Below, one piece after another: positions 54,001-64,000 of a stretch of 64,000 nt of DNA. Every line of letters starts with the position of its first letter. The stretch's first letter is position 1. The stretch lies in the NCBI GenBank assembly GCA_964036295.1, contig OZ038468.1, positions 5,328,501 to 5,392,500 of the forward strand. Reading direction: 5' to 3'. Origin of the DNA: Plumapathes pennacea. Its lineage: Eukaryota > Cnidaria > Anthozoa > Antipatharia > Myriopathidae. Under the pieces are notes generated by a model. That model was not told where the DNA came from, did not search any database, and was given only the letters and a program-made list of their open reading frames with translations. The position numbers and the translations under genes were made by a program.

Positions 54001-54528
54001 CTGTCCAGTAGTTATACATGCAATTTGTTACAATTATGACTGGATTTTTGTTTCATGTTTTTTTAACTGCAAATATTTGCATAACATTGTGTTTCAAACG
54101 AATCTCCATTGGTTCAAACAGCTGGAGAATTTGAACATAATTACATTTGTTTCAGTAAATCTGATTGGAATGCATGATAATTCAAAGTTATGCCCATATT
54201 TAATGCTTGTATTATGTTGGAGTTTTCTTGTTTATATAAACAACTACTTGGAATCATTTCAAGACTGAATCACATTTGTAAGAAAGCACAATCATTTATT
54301 TCAGAAACAAGCTATTTCAGGATTTTTTTACTTTAGGATTTACCTCAGTGTATGTTCTGAAGTTGTTGATATTAAAGTGAAGATTTTTTGTTGGATATGT
54401 TTAGTTGCTAACACAAGTCATTCAACAATGCCTATCTACAGTACATGAACTCCAAACAGTCACTTGGGCAATAATATGCAAACAATTCTAGCACAACATG
54501 ATGTGGGCCAAAATTCGTAGGGAAGGTC
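54001..54528. other. Harbinger intergenic sequence
   Basis: Non-coding spacer between the convergent Myb-like and transposase frames. It probably holds both 3' ends. Confidence 0.5.
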
Positions 54529-55665
54529 TTAGTCGAAGTACTGCACAAAAATATTTTGTATTTCCTTGCTTCTGACTTCCAAAGCTTGATTTCTGGCACA
54601 TGTAGCCACAGATTGGAAATGTCTCTCATAACGAATTCTCCTTTCTACTGTCTCATTTAACAATTTTGCATTCTTCATTTCCCAGTAGTTGTGTAACACA
54701 AAGCAAGCATGTATCACTTCTGGGAGGTTTTGTAGATTAATGTCCATGTCACGCCTGAGGGCTCCAAATCTACCCTTCAGCCTTCCAAAGGCACACTCTA
54801 TCACCATGCGAGCTGAACTAAGGCGCCAACCAAAGAATTGTTCTTGTGCAGTGTTACCATCCCCTAGAAACTCTTTCATAACATATGGCAGCAGTGGATG
54901 TGCTGGGTCTCCCAAAATACAGATAGGAACAGGGTCAGCATCTGGGACTATTGCTTTTGGCATAGATGGAATTGAACCTTCTTTTAGCATTTCATTGACT
55001 TTGGAGTTGTAGAAAATTCTAGCATCATAAACGCTACCAGGACATTTTACTACAACGTCCATGAAGCAATATCTATAGTCACACACTGCCTGGATATTCA
55101 AGGAATATCTGTTCTTTCTGTTGAGATAATCAGTAGGGTTCTCAGTGGGTTGCTTTATGAACACATGGGTACCATCAATGGCTCCAACGCACTGTGGAAA
55201 ACCGTGCTTTTCATAAAACTTTCCAGATGCCTGCTGAACCTCCTCTGTTGTTGGTAATTTGATATACTCCGGTCCCAGCACAATATTAATGACGTTGAAA
55301 ACTCTACGAATAGTTAAAGACACAGTTGATTTTGCAACTCCAAATGCATTGGCAACTTTTCGAAATCTTCCCTCATCTGCTAGATAGTACAAAGTTATTG
55401 CCACTTGTTTCTCAACCGATATGGGTATTCTCATATTTGTCACTTGTTTTTGAAGTAAAGGTGTAGCCTGTTGGCACAGCTGCATAAAATTCCCCTTCGA
55501 CATTCTAAAATTCTCGCACCATTCATCTACCACAACATTCAAGAAATTGTCCCACCATGTGCTTGTTCTGCCTGGTCTGATCCAATACCTCCCATTTCTG
55601 TGGTGGACATTCCTGTTCCTGGTAACTGCTTGGAAGAAATTATCCGAGTCTAACAGAAGGCTCAT
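54529..55665 (-). CDS. PIF/Harbinger transposase (DDE_Tnp_4)
   Basis: An intact 378-residue frame. A helix-turn-helix region ([20 protein letters not shown], residues 101-120) precedes the DDE core: Asp164 in [16 protein letters not shown], Asp253 in [12 protein letters not shown] and Glu290 in [20 protein letters not shown] follows. Length and motif spacing are those of complete PIF/Harbinger transposases, which cut and paste at 3-bp TWA targets and need a Myb-like partner for nuclear import and end binding. No frameshift or stop is present and all three catalytic residues are kept, unlike most elements here. The family also includes the domesticated protein HARBI1, but here the gene sits in a transposon context. 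Confidence 0.92.
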   Translation of the reverse strand: MSLLLDSDNFFQAVTRNRNVHHRNGRYWIRPGRTSTWWDNFLNVVVDEWCENFRMSKGNFMQLCQQATPLLQKQVTNMRIPISVEKQVAITLYYLADEGRFRKVANAFGVAKSTVSLTIRRVFNVINIVLGPEYIKLPTTEEVQQASGKFYEKHGFPQCVGAIDGTHVFIKQPTENPTDYLNRKNRYSLNIQAVCDYRYCFMDVVVKCPGSVYDARIFYNSKVNEMLKEGSIPSMPKAIVPDADPVPICILGDPAHPLLPYVMKEFLGDGNTAQEQFFGWRLSSARMVIECAFGRLKGRFGALRRDMDINLQNLPEVIHACFVLHNYWEMKNAKLLNETVERRIRYERHFQSVATCARNQALEVRSKEIQNIFVQYFD

Positions 55666-56104
55666 ATACCTTGGCTTTTTTGCTTCGATAAATGATAGTA
55701 TTTATCGCCATTTGGAGGATGTTCAGTTCCATAAGAGCAGTTAAACCTAAAACCAAGGCAAGCAAAGTACATACAACTCTCATGTTTAGAGCAGCACAGA
55801 AAGATGAAAACAAAACATTTGAGCACAAACCGAGCTAGGTAGCCAAGCCAAATTTAACTAGTACCCAAGCCTCAACTCAGCGCAGTAGATAGAAAAGAAG
55901 GCGGGTGAAAGAGTTTATATGATGCCGGCCTAATTTGGAACCAGTACAGGTACAGAACTGTACCTGTGTTTCTGCAGGTACAAAACTTGTACAAATAGGC
56001 GGTACAAAATTCCTTCGGATAGAAGAGATCCGTGTAAATGCAAGGCCTATTTGGTACGATTTTGTACCGGATCCAAATTGATCCGGTACCGTGTAAACTT
56101 AGCC

Positions 56105-56900
56105 TAAGCTATTACTTTGTAGAGCACGATATCGAAATGCTTGACTAGTAGGAATTTTTAATGCTGAGTGAATTGTATTGCCAGAGATATTAAATGCTGC
56201 TTTCCTAGTTGGAGCAATTTTAACAACTTTGACATCGTCAGGTTTTTCCCAGGGATGCTGTTCAGATATTTTGTCAGTGCCATCATACAACGTTTTGGTG
56301 ACCAAACGTTTGCCCACGCCAGCACCACCACTCAGAAATACATTTAATGTTTGATCTTTTGTTTTTATCCAGTGAAAAACATGGTAGAAGAATTGTTTTT
56401 GTTCTTTGTTGAGGGACCGCATTGTTTCTTGATAACAGTCATCAGTCATATTGTTAGTTACCATTTCTTCAGAGCTATGATTTCTTGGATAAATACCAAG
56501 ATCATTGGCAAGGTCATATTCTTTGTGTTGCTTGTATTCTCCTGGATTGAAACAACCAAACGTCATGCTTACTGTGATTATATCAGACTGGTCTAGTTGG
56601 TTTTCATGTTGGGTGTATGGAGCACAGTGATCAAAGGCACTGTCAAGATCCTCTTGATCTTCTAGAGATGAAAATGCTTTTTCTATCTGTTCAGCATGAA
56701 GTTCAAACTGAGCCCGTTTAAGAACGATCATCTTTTCAAGCTGTTCAAATTTATCTTGAAAACTAACAGTTACCCAAAATATCTCTATTCTCATTTCTCC
56801 ATGGAATGTAAAGCATGATTTGCTCCCTAAAGTAGTTTTCTGGATCTTTTTGCTCGTGGCAAAGCAACAAGTTTAGGCTTCCAAATCATGTCTTCATATT
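56105..56900 (-). pseudogene. Helentron 2 helicase, N-terminal part
   Basis: The frame reads MRSLNKEQKQFFYHVFHWIK and FLSGGAGVGKRLVTKTLYDG, Walker A with Arg in place of the final Ser (GKR for GKS), then VVKIAPTRKAAFNISGNTIH where the family has PTGKAA. It is cut after IPTSQAFRYRAL by the Harbinger end. Two substitutions in nucleotide-binding motifs plus the truncation make it inactive. Confidence 0.8.
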
Positions 56901-56902
56901 TT

Positions 56903-58720
56903 CGTCTGGGTTACGAATCAGCACATGGTGATTGGGTTCACATTGTCACGTGATATGCGATGACGTAAGCTGATCGCGAACAACTTGAGATGCGGGAGAT
57001 TGAATTGCCTTTAAGACTTGTGTTTAAAAAGTTAGTGGCATCGCATCCAAATTCAACACCGTTTGGCTCTGTGGAACATGCATGGATGAACTGGATTTTA
57101 GGGAATGATTTGGTTTGCGTTCTTAAGTTCACCGGCGGAAGCTTTGAGAACAGCCACAAACAAATGTTTGATGGATTCGATTATTTGATGGATACTGCTA
57201 CGGGATTGCAAATAACTCTGTCACCGCTGATTATTTAGTCCCGATAGAACTTTCTGTGGTGACACGAAATACTTTGAGAAGATACTAGGCCGAAAACGGA
57301 CACCAAAGCTACGATGATTGTTTAGCCATAAACATTTTACACTGTACATGACATATATGTTGCCTCACATACTGTGGCTGTTTTGTACAGTTTTTTGCCG
57401 AAAATGTATCCTTTTGTGTGACGAAAATATATATCCTCGTAGCTCAAAACTCCACCAATGCGGCTTTGTGAGTATATTACATGTATCATGCTGCGAGCCT
57501 GTGCCGTCAAAATGTTTCTTCAATTTGATCATGTAGCCTATGTTTTGCAATGGTAACTGTATGCTACAAATGAAAAACACCTAAATAGTCCTGAGCATTG
57601 AGCTTGTTAGTCACAAATTGACTGAACACGCTGTGATAGAAAACCGGGAGAATATTGTACACAACTCTCGTGTTACATTCCCTGCTTTCAATTTTATATT
57701 TGTTACAGAGCGTGAATACCCGAAAGCCTAATAAATGAAACGCATTCAATAAAAAGAAAACAGATAAGTATTGAAGCAAAGGCTGGATCGGGATTAATCA
57801 TGGCCTCTGATTAGTAATAAGTGTTCAAAGTCAAACTGTCAAAATCGACTGCATAAATACAGTAAGTGTCAAAGTCACGCACAGGGTCATGCATTACTCT
57901 TTTCTTGCTCGCTGACCCTTTCACCCTTCAGCATAAAATGTAGTCTTTAACCTTGAAGCAAATCTATAAGTGTTGTATGAAAATTTATAACTTAATCAGG
58001 TTTCATTTGAGCAAGGTCTCAAAAACCAAGTTCTCTATGCTGTATATTTTTCTGGTGAGACTGAAGCTAGGTGGGTGTGGCAGCATCTTGGTTGGCAGCG
58101 ATGGATCACTGACACGTTTAACTCAACAACATTTAATTCCACATGGCGAACAGAGACAAACATACACACTCGGAAATAAATTTGTAAAACTTGTAGTAGA
58201 CTTTGTGAAAGTTTTAGGTAAAAACAGTTTGAAAAAGCAGTTACAGTTTGTCGTCCAGGTTTTGCCCCAAAATCCGCTTTAAACAGCGTCGTGTCAACAC
58301 ACTACAGTGCCATCTTGGAAAAAACCACAAGTTATCCCCACCACGTAATGCATGATGGGAAATGGTAAACCACTGAACACTTAAAATAGAAACGAATCGC
58401 AGCGAATCTGTTTTACAACATTCTAGCACAGTGGGGTACTCCGATATGTGAGCCATATGTAGGTATGTGCCGTATACATTTTTGAAGTTAGGTCTGAAAT
58501 AGGGTATTGAAAATCAAATATCTTTGTCTGAAATAGGCTAAGGGTTTTCAGGACTGGGTGGCACACAAGTACCCCCCTCCCCCCCTCCCCCTGGACTCAA
58601 AATATCTCTTGGGAGTCTCACTCTTGTCCCTACTTTTAATTTTAGTTTATTCTGGTCTCGACTCAACTCACGCCACGAGCTCACTGGCAAAGCAGTCTTG
58701 TTCTTTATTGAATCTGACAA
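56903..58720 (-). repeat. Dispersed repeat family, copy 2, inserted in Helentron 2
   Basis: This is the reverse-complement counterpart of 2415-4110, with a single copy of the part that is duplicated there. 57000-57860 is well conserved. 57990-58060 matches 2480-2560, and 58601-58690 matches 2415-2500 in inverse orientation; about 520 bp between them is extra, including C-rich DNA near 58575-58592. It separates Helentron linker sequence (58930 up) from helicase sequence (56900 down). Confidence 0.75.
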
Positions 58721-58724
58721 TTCT

Positions 58725-58929
58725 AATGATTTTTGGCCTTTTCCGTTTTTGTAAGATTATACCGCCAGGGAGTACATTTGTCTTTTTATAATAGTTTACT
58801 GGCAGTTCTTCATCCATAGTATTATCAAGTACTTCCTTTAAGTTAAATGAATCTAATGTGATTTAAAAGAACTTGCCTGTTTGGAAGATCATTTAAGTGG
58901 TATTTTACAATTTTAAAATGCAGACAAAT
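58725..58929. other. Unassigned sequence between repeat and Helentron 2
   Basis: No motif recognised; the Helentron frame becomes readable only above about 58930. Confidence 0.3.
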
Positions 58930-59233
58930 CAGCTAGGCACAATTATTGCAGTGATTTAGGTCGTCTTTGATACCTTTTTATTTGGTTATCTGATTCAATG
59001 TCATTAGAACTATCTGGAAGCTGCTATATCTTCTCAAGTGGTTTAAGTAGGAATGTCCCTTCATTTTCTGAGCTTCTATTGATTAATAAGAAATCACGAG
59101 ATCTCAGAGGAATTTGTAAAAGAAGGTAGAACGCTTCTTGTGCACTAATTTCTACATTGTTTAGAAAGTTGATGCCAATGTGCCGCACCTGATTTTTTGT
59201 CTTTGTTAATTTTCTGGCTTCTTCACAAGCTTT

Positions 59234-60109
59234 CTAAATGAGTTTAGTCATGCCCCTTTGACCTTTAGTAATGTATAAAAGAATGTACATTGCACAGGCA
59301 TACGGATCTAGCACATACTGTATGTCCATGTTGGCACGCCAAGCTTTTATTACATTTGTATTAAAATTATTTATTCTAATTTTAGAAGGTGACCTCTTTA
59401 GAAACAATGTGTCACGAGTTAAATTGGATCGTATAGCCTGAATATACTGATGTTCAGTTAGATTCAATTTTTGTAGAAATTCCTCAAATGTTATATCATC
59501 TCCAAGTTTCATTTGTTCAAGTAAAACTTCTGTTGGAATAATTTATTTAGTGTTGCTGCCACTCATTTGTGTCCTCTGTACTTTGTGCTAGTGTTGTTAA
59601 GATAATTGTTCTGGCCATGGAGGGGATAGGGAAGTTAAAACGACATACATTTCCGCCTCTTTTTTGCAAGTTTTTGCATGTCTGTGGGTTTGAAAGTTGA
59701 CAAAAGTTGTCATTTCTTTTGACGAATCATCTTTGCACGTGACATACTTGTCTACGAAGTGAGCAATTTCTTGTAAAGAGTTAACTCCATATTGTGGAGT
59801 GTCTTTAATCCGGAAGAGTGCATGAATGTGTGGATACTGAAATTCAAGTCGAGAAAACAAATCTGTAATTTCTCCTACAGGAGCCAAGTTGCTCTTTAAA
59901 AATTGCTTCATGAAGATCTGAACCATATGATCAAAATGTCTGGCACAGGTCACTGGGTCATTTTGACTCAGTTTATCTTTTTTCTGCCGAGACATTTCTT
60001 CAATCTCTGTCAGTATAACTTTTGTTGTCAACAAGTTTGCCAAGAATTGGAAGATGAGTCCATCTTGTTTCTGCTGCTGAAAATGAACAAAACCATGTTG
60101 GGTTGCCAA
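59234..60109 (-). pseudogene. Helentron 2 Rep (HUH) domain
   Basis: 59597-60109 reads NDPVTCARHFDHMVQIFMKQ and FQYPHIHALFRIKDTPQYGV. The HxH pair is kept, but the RGS usually just before PHIH is missing. THRHAKTCKKEAE follows. After a frameshift 59234-59512 reads NLTEHQYIQAIRSNLTRDTL, AWRANMDIQYVLDPYACAMY and ILLYITKGQRGMTKLI, with the Tyr motif. Compared with Helentron 1, the Gln before YVLD is intact here. Confidence 0.8.
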
Positions 60110-60720
60110 TTTGCCTTATCATAGCAAGTAGATCTTTTTTGCATTTTTCAAAATACGGAGGTGAACCTCGTAACCCTCTGTACCCTACGTCTATGTGTAT
60201 TAGTTCCTTAACTGCATAATCAGATTTGAAGTCCTTTGCAGTGAATTTTTTTCCTTTTGTTTTGCACTTTCCTAATGAAATTGAAGCAGTGCTCTGAATC
60301 TGTTTAATTTGTAATTTCTTCAGCTTACAAAAAATATTTGGAATTGATTTTGCTGCTCTTCTATCTTGCCGTGTTAATTCTGATTTTTGCAAATTGTGCT
60401 GTACTGTACAGGCACTGTTCTGTCTTTATTATCAGGCCTACGTTCACCACAATAAATCGTTGGAAATGATAAGAGTTAGAGTCTTTATCATAAAACATGT
60501 TTCCAGATGGGCGTTCTTCTGCTTCACACCATTTGTCATCATCATAACCTTTTTGATTAGCACTTCTGTTTAATTGAGAATTGGAGCTTGAAACATTCTT
60601 GTCACATTCATTTTCAATGGTACAATCAGGTGAATTTATGTTTGTTTCACTTGTTGGACATTTATCATTATTACTTTCCTCAGATGGTGACTTACTTTTT
60701 TGTTTCAAAAAATTCAGACC
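60000..60720 (-). pseudogene. Helentron 2 N-terminal region
   Basis: 60361-60708 is acidic and Asn/Ser-rich (NVSSSNSQLNRSANQKGYDD) and leads into the conserved end. 60000-60392 reads MQKSELTRQDRRAAKSIPNI, GLRGSPPYFEKCKKDLLAMI and WFCSFSAAETRW, which parallels Helentron 1 (KSELRRSDRRAA, ALRGSPPYFEKAKKD). Three frames are needed to read it, so it is broken. Confidence 0.75.
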
Positions 60721-61373
60721 ATTCTACAGAGTAAACTATTTTCTGTTCCAATGCTATTTGTTAGAGTATCCAGATGAATACCCTGTTCCTTGAACAGGAC
60801 ACTTGTTTCAACAAGATACCTTGCAGCATCTAAATCCTTTTGGGTCTAATAGTCTGGAAGTGATGGTAATGCTTGTTACTCATGTGTCTTTTCAATTTAA
60901 GGGGTACAATTTCAGCATCACTTATACACCGAGGCAAAACACTGACTGTAGTGTTCACATCTGCAGGTACATATACAACATTACCATGAAAACTGCCTTG
61001 ACCTCCTCTTGGCAGTTGACGGAGCTGCATAAATGGTATTCTTGGTGACACAAGTCTTTCTTCAAGTTCAATTCTAACACTGGTGGTTTAGGTGGGAATG
61101 TCATTTTATTTGCCTTTGCACAACTAGGCAACTTACCTCCTTTGATGTTTCGATGTCAAGTCCTAGAAATCCACTGAGTATTGTTCACACTTTTTTTCCT
61201 GATGATGCAAATTTTGACCAGTGCATCAAGATCTTAGTTGTATGAATGTTCATTACATGCGATAACACTAGATTTGTACCAAAGTTGATCACAACAAGTG
61301 CAAACATACTCAAGTCCACATTTAACATTTTCATGAAATCTCTCTATTAGGCCTTGTATGCTTTTGAATATCT
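60721..61373 (-). pseudogene. Helentron 2 decayed N-terminal sequence
   Basis: Parts such as RQLPRGGQGSFHGNVVYVPA, VLPRCISDAEIVPLKLKRHM (61051-60830) and the Cys pairs readable near 61330-61250 (VCTCCDQLWYKSS-like) correspond to the DUF6570-like portion of Helentron 1. Frameshifts are frequent. Confidence 0.55.
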
Positions 61374-62336
61374 TTACTGTTTGTTTTGCTTCTTCTGTTT
61401 TTCTTTTAATCTCACTAAGTGTTTCTTATCATTTTGTACTGCACCATGTATAGGATTGTGACAAGTATGACTTTGTACATGATTTGTCACCAGTGGAACA
61501 GTGGAGACAGTGAACTTCATCCAGGTGTCCAATGTACAGAATTCTTGTTTGGAAATTCCTGGGTTCAATTAAAGTGCGTTTGCAAAGTTTTGAGCATATT
61601 CTGTTATATAACTATCCACATTGAATGGATTTGCAACAGCTTGGATAATTAATGCATCAGCCCAAGTTCCATTTCTAGACATCATCTCAATGTAATTGCT
61701 CCAAGAATTTTCAGTGTTGTTTTCAGTAAACAATTCAGGATATGCACAAACGTACGAAATACCACATGCACGTACTGTAGCATAATGTTCAATTGTTCCC
61801 CACAATTGATGCGACACTGCAAAGAAAAAGCAGTTACTGTCTCCAGGTGCTGAGTGTTCTCTCAAACCCAGCCAATCGAACCTTTCACACAATGTTTGAG
61901 AAGAACTACGATATAATGCCAGAGGCCCAAGATTTTCTTCATTGTCTCCGGAAATACGGAGTCTATATTTATTGTGGTAAAATTCGTTATTTGCATCACC
62001 GATAAGAGTGTGCAAACCTATGGTATCCTTTTTATGTTTTCCATTTTGCCGTTGCTTACAAACATAAACATGCTTACGAACTTTGTCTTTTTCGGCACGT
62101 TTTGCTAAATGCATTGTGAAAGAGTAATTAGCACATTTCCTGCTATTTACGACAACAAAAACAGATGACTGGAAGAATTCTAGCAAAGTAATAACATACC
62201 CTACGTCGCACACGTTTGCTCTTTTGCAAAAGTCTTTGTAATTTGCGTAAAGGTATATGCGGCTGCTGGCTCTGTTCCGAGTAACCTTACCTTTACTAAT
62301 CCACGCAAAATAGTAACGCCACCGGCCATCAAGCAT
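61374..62336 (-). pseudogene. Helentron 2 OTU domain with 2A-like motif
   Basis: The 255-residue frame has a basic N-terminal part, then YRLRISGDNEENLGP (residues 124-138), which resembles a 2A ribosome-skipping motif except that NPGP is NLGP. The OTU start HSAPGDSNCFFFAVSHQLWG follows (Asp166, Cys169). The OTU end, with GHLDEVH, lies in a second frame near 61530, and KFTVSTVPLV in a third. A 2A signal would have released an upstream peptide from the protease-Rep polyprotein; Leu136 (codon at 61931-61929) should abolish it. Confidence 0.7.
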
Positions 62337-63410
62337 TTCAAGTTTAGATAATAGCTCAGTGTCTCAGTCTTTGAGCATCACCCCTTGTGGTCCAATACGA
62401 CAACCTAATTCCTCTGTGTCAACTTCGAGATGCATTACAGCTGTAGAAGCACCCTCGTTAACTGAGTGGTTTTCGCTTACGAAAGAGCACAATGGCTGCG
62501 TTTCATCTTTTTTTGTTCGTCCCAACATTCTCGCTCAATTGCGGTATGCTTTTGTCATCACAGTACAGTGAGTGCCCTACAACTGTAGGAACACTCAGGC
62601 TCAACAACAAACTTCAGATGCTTGACATCCATGATAAATCAGAAGAAACTACCTTTGACGAGTTTACCTGTTCGTCACACCCAATTTGCAATACCCAAAT
62701 TTGGATAGAACACAAAAGAACACATCTTTATATGGATTTCCATTGTGGACGCAGAGTGAATGGGGGACAAATCAATCCCATAAAGTCGCCTCTCCACGAA
62801 GTGGAGTGGGCGACCATAAAAAAGCCATACATGACACCAAAGGTCATGTATTTTGTCACGTTTGGAATGCACGCTTGTCGCGGTAGTTCGGACGTGTTGG
62901 TATTCACTCTGTACATAGTTGTGAAGCGTGCATGATTATTCGTGAGAAGGTACGGTATATATAAGGCTTGTTTCACAAGCAAGTGTCACTCGACGGCATC
63001 TCTCGTTTACCTTCCGTCAAATTTCTTTAGTTTGTTACAGTGTACAAGTTAATCATTATTGCCTTTGTTAAGAATTACTATTCTGTGCTAGATATCAATG
63101 GATATTGTATTAATCTTCATATATTGTTAAATAGCTACTGTTTCACTGCCCATTATATAGTAAGCCTGGCTATCAATAAACCAGATGCCCATTCCTGATT
63201 CTTGTATGTTTGATGGTAATTAGTGTCAAAATGATTTGTTCTCGTTTCACTGCAGAGTGATTAGAGAATAAAGTTGCTTAGAAATATTGTCAGCCCGACT
63301 GACAACAGTACTATATAGAATCTCGTGTGGAATTGTGTTTGTGTAAAAACTTTAATAACATTTGAGACAACAAGAGAAACAGAAAACAATCACACAACAT
63401 TGTCTTTGTA
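62337..63410. other. Region between Helentron 2 and terminal ORF; TATA-like box, hairpin
   Basis: A 147-residue plus ORF (62492-62935) is unrecognised. A hairpin at 62785-62814 (GTCGCC, CTCCAC, GAA loop, GTGGAG, GGCGAC) lies within it. A TATA-like tatatataagg is near 62955-62965, and AATAAA signals follow at about 63176 and 63268, which could make a short transcript. No function is evident. Confidence 0.35.
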
Positions 63411-63920
63411 TCATTGACGTGCGCGTTGTACTTGTCTGGCTTCATGCCTAGCAGTGGGCGTATCATCTTCATCTTGTGCTTGTGGCTGCTTTGCAACCGG
63501 GTGAAGTACAACGGATTCTTGGACAAGACCATCTTGAAATCTGCCTGATGCGTTCCTCATCTGGCGCAATTCGTCCAATAGGTTACGGCGAGGTACTTGC
63601 ACTTCCTGCTGCTGTCGAATGCAGGTGGCATGAAGATATGTCATCATGGCTTGAACATTGCGTTCTTTCTTGAATGTGCTGTCCGTGCCATCTGAATTTC
63701 TGGAGATCTGCGCAAATTGATCACGATTGTTAAGAAGCATGTCTGCTACCTTGAAGTGAATTCCCATGGTAAATAACGCTCTGCCAACTTTAATAGCATC
63801 GCTGAAAAACCGATCAACCTTTGTTTTCTCTTGCAGAAACCCTTCCAGTACTCGGTGTAGATGTCCAACAGTTGCTGGCTGCTCCTGTTGATTTGACTTC
63901 GTCAGGGTTTGTGTCAGCAT
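63411..63920 (-). CDS. Unrecognised 169-residue ORF
   Basis: Starts at an ATG and runs without interruption: MLTQTLTKSNQQEQPATVGH, VLEGFLQEKTKVDRFFSDAI, MGIHFKVADMLLNNRDQFAQ, QQQEVQVPRRNLLDELRQMR. It is Gln-rich and helix-prone with a polar C-terminus. No known domain. An ATTAAA signal on the minus strand (near 63351-63356) lies ~55 bp after the stop, a plausible polyadenylation site. It may be an intact accessory gene of a transposon or a small host gene. Confidence 0.4.
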   Translation of the reverse strand: MLTQTLTKSNQQEQPATVGHLHRVLEGFLQEKTKVDRFFSDAIKVGRALFTMGIHFKVADMLLNNRDQFAQISRNSDGTDSTFKKERNVQAMMTYLHATCIRQQQEVQVPRRNLLDELRQMRNASGRFQDGLVQESVVLHPVAKQPQAQDEDDTPTARHEARQVQRARQ

Positions 63921-63965
63921 TTACAGGAGAGGTTCCATTTGACCTCTCGCTTGGTGCACTGCGAT

Positions 63966-64000
63966 GATCTTAGAGGAATTTGTAAAAGAAGGTAGACAGC
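63966..64000 (-). pseudogene. Start of another Helentron fragment
   Basis: gatcttagaggaatttgtaa and the following bases match 59098-59132 in Helentron 2 with one internal difference and a small change at the window edge. On the minus strand both encode YLLLQIPL. The fragment continues beyond the window. Confidence 0.7.

Larger units (their letters stand above)
53700..56104. mobile_element. PIF/Harbinger element, left-truncated
   Basis: The element has the usual convergent pair: a Myb-like protein on the plus strand (only its end remains) and an intact transposase on the minus strand. The right terminus is near 56104 (minus strand GGCTAAGTTTACACGG), followed by TAA, a target type used by Harbinger elements. 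The left terminus is lost where LINE sequence begins near 53700. The right terminal 200 bp contains repeated ggtac/gtacc words (55935-56090). Confidence 0.75.
56099..62336 (-). mobile_element. Helentron element 2, interrupted and 3'-truncated
   Basis: The minus strand carries OTU (61374-62336), N-terminal region (60000-60720), Rep (59234-60109), a linker (58930-59230, reading LLLQIPLRSRDFLLI) and the helicase start (56105-56900). The block 56903-58720 is an inserted copy of the dispersed repeat. The end of the helicase, the endonuclease and the RPA gene are missing where the Harbinger element starts at 56104. It is a different lineage from Helentron 1, judged by sequence differences in every domain. 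Confidence 0.8.

Noticed and set aside
62492-62935. 147-residue plus ORF as a gene
   Set aside because: No motif, contains a strong hairpin, and shares its region with other open frames; kept only as part of an unassigned region.
1-64000. tRNA, rRNA or snRNA genes
   Set aside because: I scanned by eye for conserved boxes and cloverleaf patterns and saw none; a covariance search would be needed to exclude them.

Overview
The window looks like nuclear DNA of an animal, most probably a cnidarian (stony coral or sea anemone group). This is inferred from the transposon mix: Helentrons with OTU, endonuclease and RPA parts, a Penelope-like GIY-YIG element, piggyBac, PIF/Harbinger, hAT of the ZNF862-like type, a Crypton-type recombinase, Gypsy, and CR1-like LINEs. 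The sequence is AT-rich, with split reading frames and recognisable splice sites. I found no convincing complete host gene, rRNA, tRNA or CRISPR array. The window is a deep nest of mobile elements, most of them broken.

Layout. 1-6.4 kb: unassigned DNA, the end of a MULE transposase, an internally duplicated dispersed repeat, a dead hAT, and the 3' end of a Penelope-like element with a hammerhead ribozyme motif. 6.5-8.8 kb: a piggyBac element with an open transposase frame but Asn where the first catalytic Asp should be. 11-19.4 kb: a near full-length but frameshifted Helentron on the minus strand (RPA gene, then EN, helicase, Rep, N-terminal region and OTU in rising coordinates), lying inside a hAT-like gene whose pieces flank it. 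20-30.6 kb: two copies of a Rep-like protein family, CR1-like LINE ends, an element with transposase, OTU and Cys-rich parts, and a foldback MITE. At 28.5-29.2 kb an array of about 2.75 units of ~250 bp sits inside a LINE reverse transcriptase frame between 12-bp target-site duplications; each unit carries a hammerhead ribozyme. 31-40 kb: mostly unrecognised minus-strand ORFs, a LINE tail and a nuclease-like fragment. 40-48.2 kb: a dead Crypton-type recombinase, a multi-ORF virus-like or Maverick-like remnant, a multi-exon transposase-like gene with a homeobox-like end, a Gypsy pol fragment and a second RPA-like fragment. 48.4-53.7 kb: tandem repeats and a LINE fragment. 53.7-62.3 kb: a Harbinger element with an intact transposase, abutting a second Helentron that is itself interrupted by another copy of the dispersed repeat. 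The last ~35 bp re-enter a Helentron.

The most notable signal is the hammerhead-bearing tandem array at 28501-29199. It has the hallmarks of an animal retrozyme: circular-RNA-sized units, cleavage sites 248 and 251 nt apart, loopless palindromic stem III, no coding capacity and target-site duplications. The Penelope-like element in the same window carries a motif with the same loopless stem III design, which fits the idea that Penelope-type machinery moves retrozymes. All product names come from reading motifs by eye; no database search was run.
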